Under the pieces are notes generated by a model. That model did no database searches. It was not told the origin of the DNA and was given only the letters and a program-made list of their open reading frames with translations. The position numbers and the translations under genes were made by a program. This document shows positions 4,411-5,283 of a DNA stretch of 5,283 nucleotides, in pieces (within the stretch, counting starts at the first letter, position 1; each line of letters opens with the position of its first letter). Source of the stretch: an uncultured Bryobacterales bacterium (GTDB lineage: Bacteria; Acidobacteriota; Terriglobia; Bryobacterales; Bryobacteraceae); contig CALMAV010000217.1 of the NCBI GenBank assembly GCA_937859895.1, positions 1-5,283 of the forward strand, given 5' to 3'.

Positions 4411-5283
4411 CCGGCCCACCAACGGAGCCGCGACCGGATCGCACACGGGTGATGACGAACCGGCCTTTCGTTTGCGTCCGAGATCGCCAAGGAGCTCCGG
4501 TCGTGGAGAGATAGCCTGGTCCATTGCTCTCAAGTGGGTTTTTCATTACGTCAAGAGTTCTCAAAAATCCCACAAAGGCGCTTCCGCTAGATCAGCCGGC
4601 AACGTTCATTCGCGCCGCTCCTTTTGCCAGCGATGCGCGGTGCGGGTTACCTATTCACCAAACAAGACTGCAGGACAGTGGCGAGCACACGGGATATACA
4701 TAGCTCGAGAGAGTGCATCGGGTGAGCGGGGTCGCAGCGGCTTCGGGAAGGATGAATCCAATGACCCGGCCAGCACTCTCGACAAGTGGCAAGCGGCTGG
4801 CGATCAGCGAATCTGGAAAGTAATTCTTTCGCCGGAATTCGGCGATCGCATAGACCTTCAACGGATGACGCGCGATGTTATGCACAGATCGGAGCAGCAA
4901 CTCGGCACAGCCTTGGAATGGACTGCCGTTTCTCACTTCAACACAGAGCATCCGCACATTCACGTTGTGATTCGCGGTCGACGGGACGATGGAACGCCTC
5001 TCAATCTGCCGAGGGACTTTGTAAAGCAGGGATTTCGGAGCCTGGCTGAGAACGCTTGCACCCTTCAGCTTGGACCACGGACGGAGCTAGACACACTTGA
5101 AGCGAGCCACCACGAGGTGAACGAACACCGATACACTGCGCTTGATCGAGCTCTCGAACGGCGTGCAGCGCAAGGGGATGGCAGGGATCCGACCTCATTG
5201 AATGTTGTTATCAATCGAGCAATGCGCTCTTCCTCTTCGCAGGCCCGCAGTCAGGAGCAGCATCTTCACGCACGACTGCTAGT
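4388..5283 (+). CDS. traI: MOBP/VirD2-like relaxase with DUF3363-type features, N-terminal part
   Basis: Open from ATG 4388 to the window edge, 298 codons without a stop. The N-terminus (1-85) is basic and low in conserved content, with the EPAFRLRPR opening common in relaxases annotated with DUF3363. The nuclease domain follows. CAVRVTYSPN begins it, and HGIYIARESA (102-111) contains Y104, the likely catalytic tyrosine that attacks the nick phosphodiester. WKVILSPEFGDRIDLQRMTR comes next, then HFNTEHPHIHVVIRG (183-197) with the H188-x-H190-x-H192 metal-binding triad. After it come LNLPRDFVKQGFR, LGPRTELD and the EHRYTALDRALERR segment. The protein should nick oriT, stay bound to the 5' end and pilot the strand to the secretion channel. 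It overlaps the RHH gene by 23 bases, with GGGGAG about 13 bases upstream. The family is clear from the motif order; the C-terminal half is outside the window. Full-length members usually exceed 500 residues. Confidence 0.88.
   Translation, partial: MAKSKRPNRPTNGAATGSHTGDDEPAFRLRPRSPRSSGRGEIAWSIALKWVFHYVKSSQKSHKGASARSAGNVHSRRSFCQRCAVRVTYSPNKTAGQWRAHGIYIARESASGERGRSGFGKDESNDPASTLDKWQAAGDQRIWKVILSPEFGDRIDLQRMTRDVMHRSEQQLGTALEWTAVSHFNTEHPHIHVVIRGRRDDGTPLNLPRDFVKQGFRSLAENACTLQLGPRTELDTLEASHHEVNEHRYTALDRALERRAAQGDGRDPTSLNVVINRAMRSSSSQARSQEQHLHARLL

Overview
The window is a junction between a conjugative DNA-transfer region and a small accessory operon. It most likely comes from a plasmid or an integrative conjugative element of a Gram-negative bacterium. 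Base composition is moderate and the genes are tightly packed. The transfer genes have the layout of IncP-type Tra1 regions: traK-traL-traM run away from a central intergenic region on one strand, and a DNA-binding protein and the relaxase run away from it on the other. Nothing in the window fixes the genus.

Left part (1-1510, all minus strand): three genes are read right to left. They encode a 75-residue ribbon-helix-helix (RHH) protein, a 217-residue GNAT acetyltransferase and an ImmA/IrrE-type protein cut by the window edge. The first two overlap by 4 bases and the next pair overlap by 1 base (TAATG), so they look like one translationally coupled unit. The pattern resembles RHH-GNAT toxin-antitoxin pairs with an ImmA/IrrE-type third gene added. 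An AT-rich stretch with five TTT(C/G)TAT repeats upstream of the RHH gene is the likely promoter and autoregulatory operator.

Middle (1511-1896): no convincing gene. A hairpin followed by a T-rich tract (minus-strand reading) probably ends the transfer transcript before the accessory operon. Then (1897-3577, minus strand) come traM (membrane-anchored), traL (ParA/MinD-like ATPase) and traK (oriT-binding), with gaps of 2 and 14 bases.

Right part: the 401-base region 3578-3978 is the probable oriT. It has four copies of a GTCGGAC heptamer, two of which form a perfect inverted repeat, a tandem 9-base repeat and several small hairpins. On the plus strand it is followed by a 143-residue RHH protein in the TraJ position and, overlapping it by 23 bases, the start of a MOBP/VirD2-like relaxase with the HxxxxHPHIHV metal-binding signature. 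Together the products fit relaxosome assembly at oriT (RHH protein, TraK, relaxase). TraL and TraM are less well understood accessory factors. The left operon may be stability or defence cargo.
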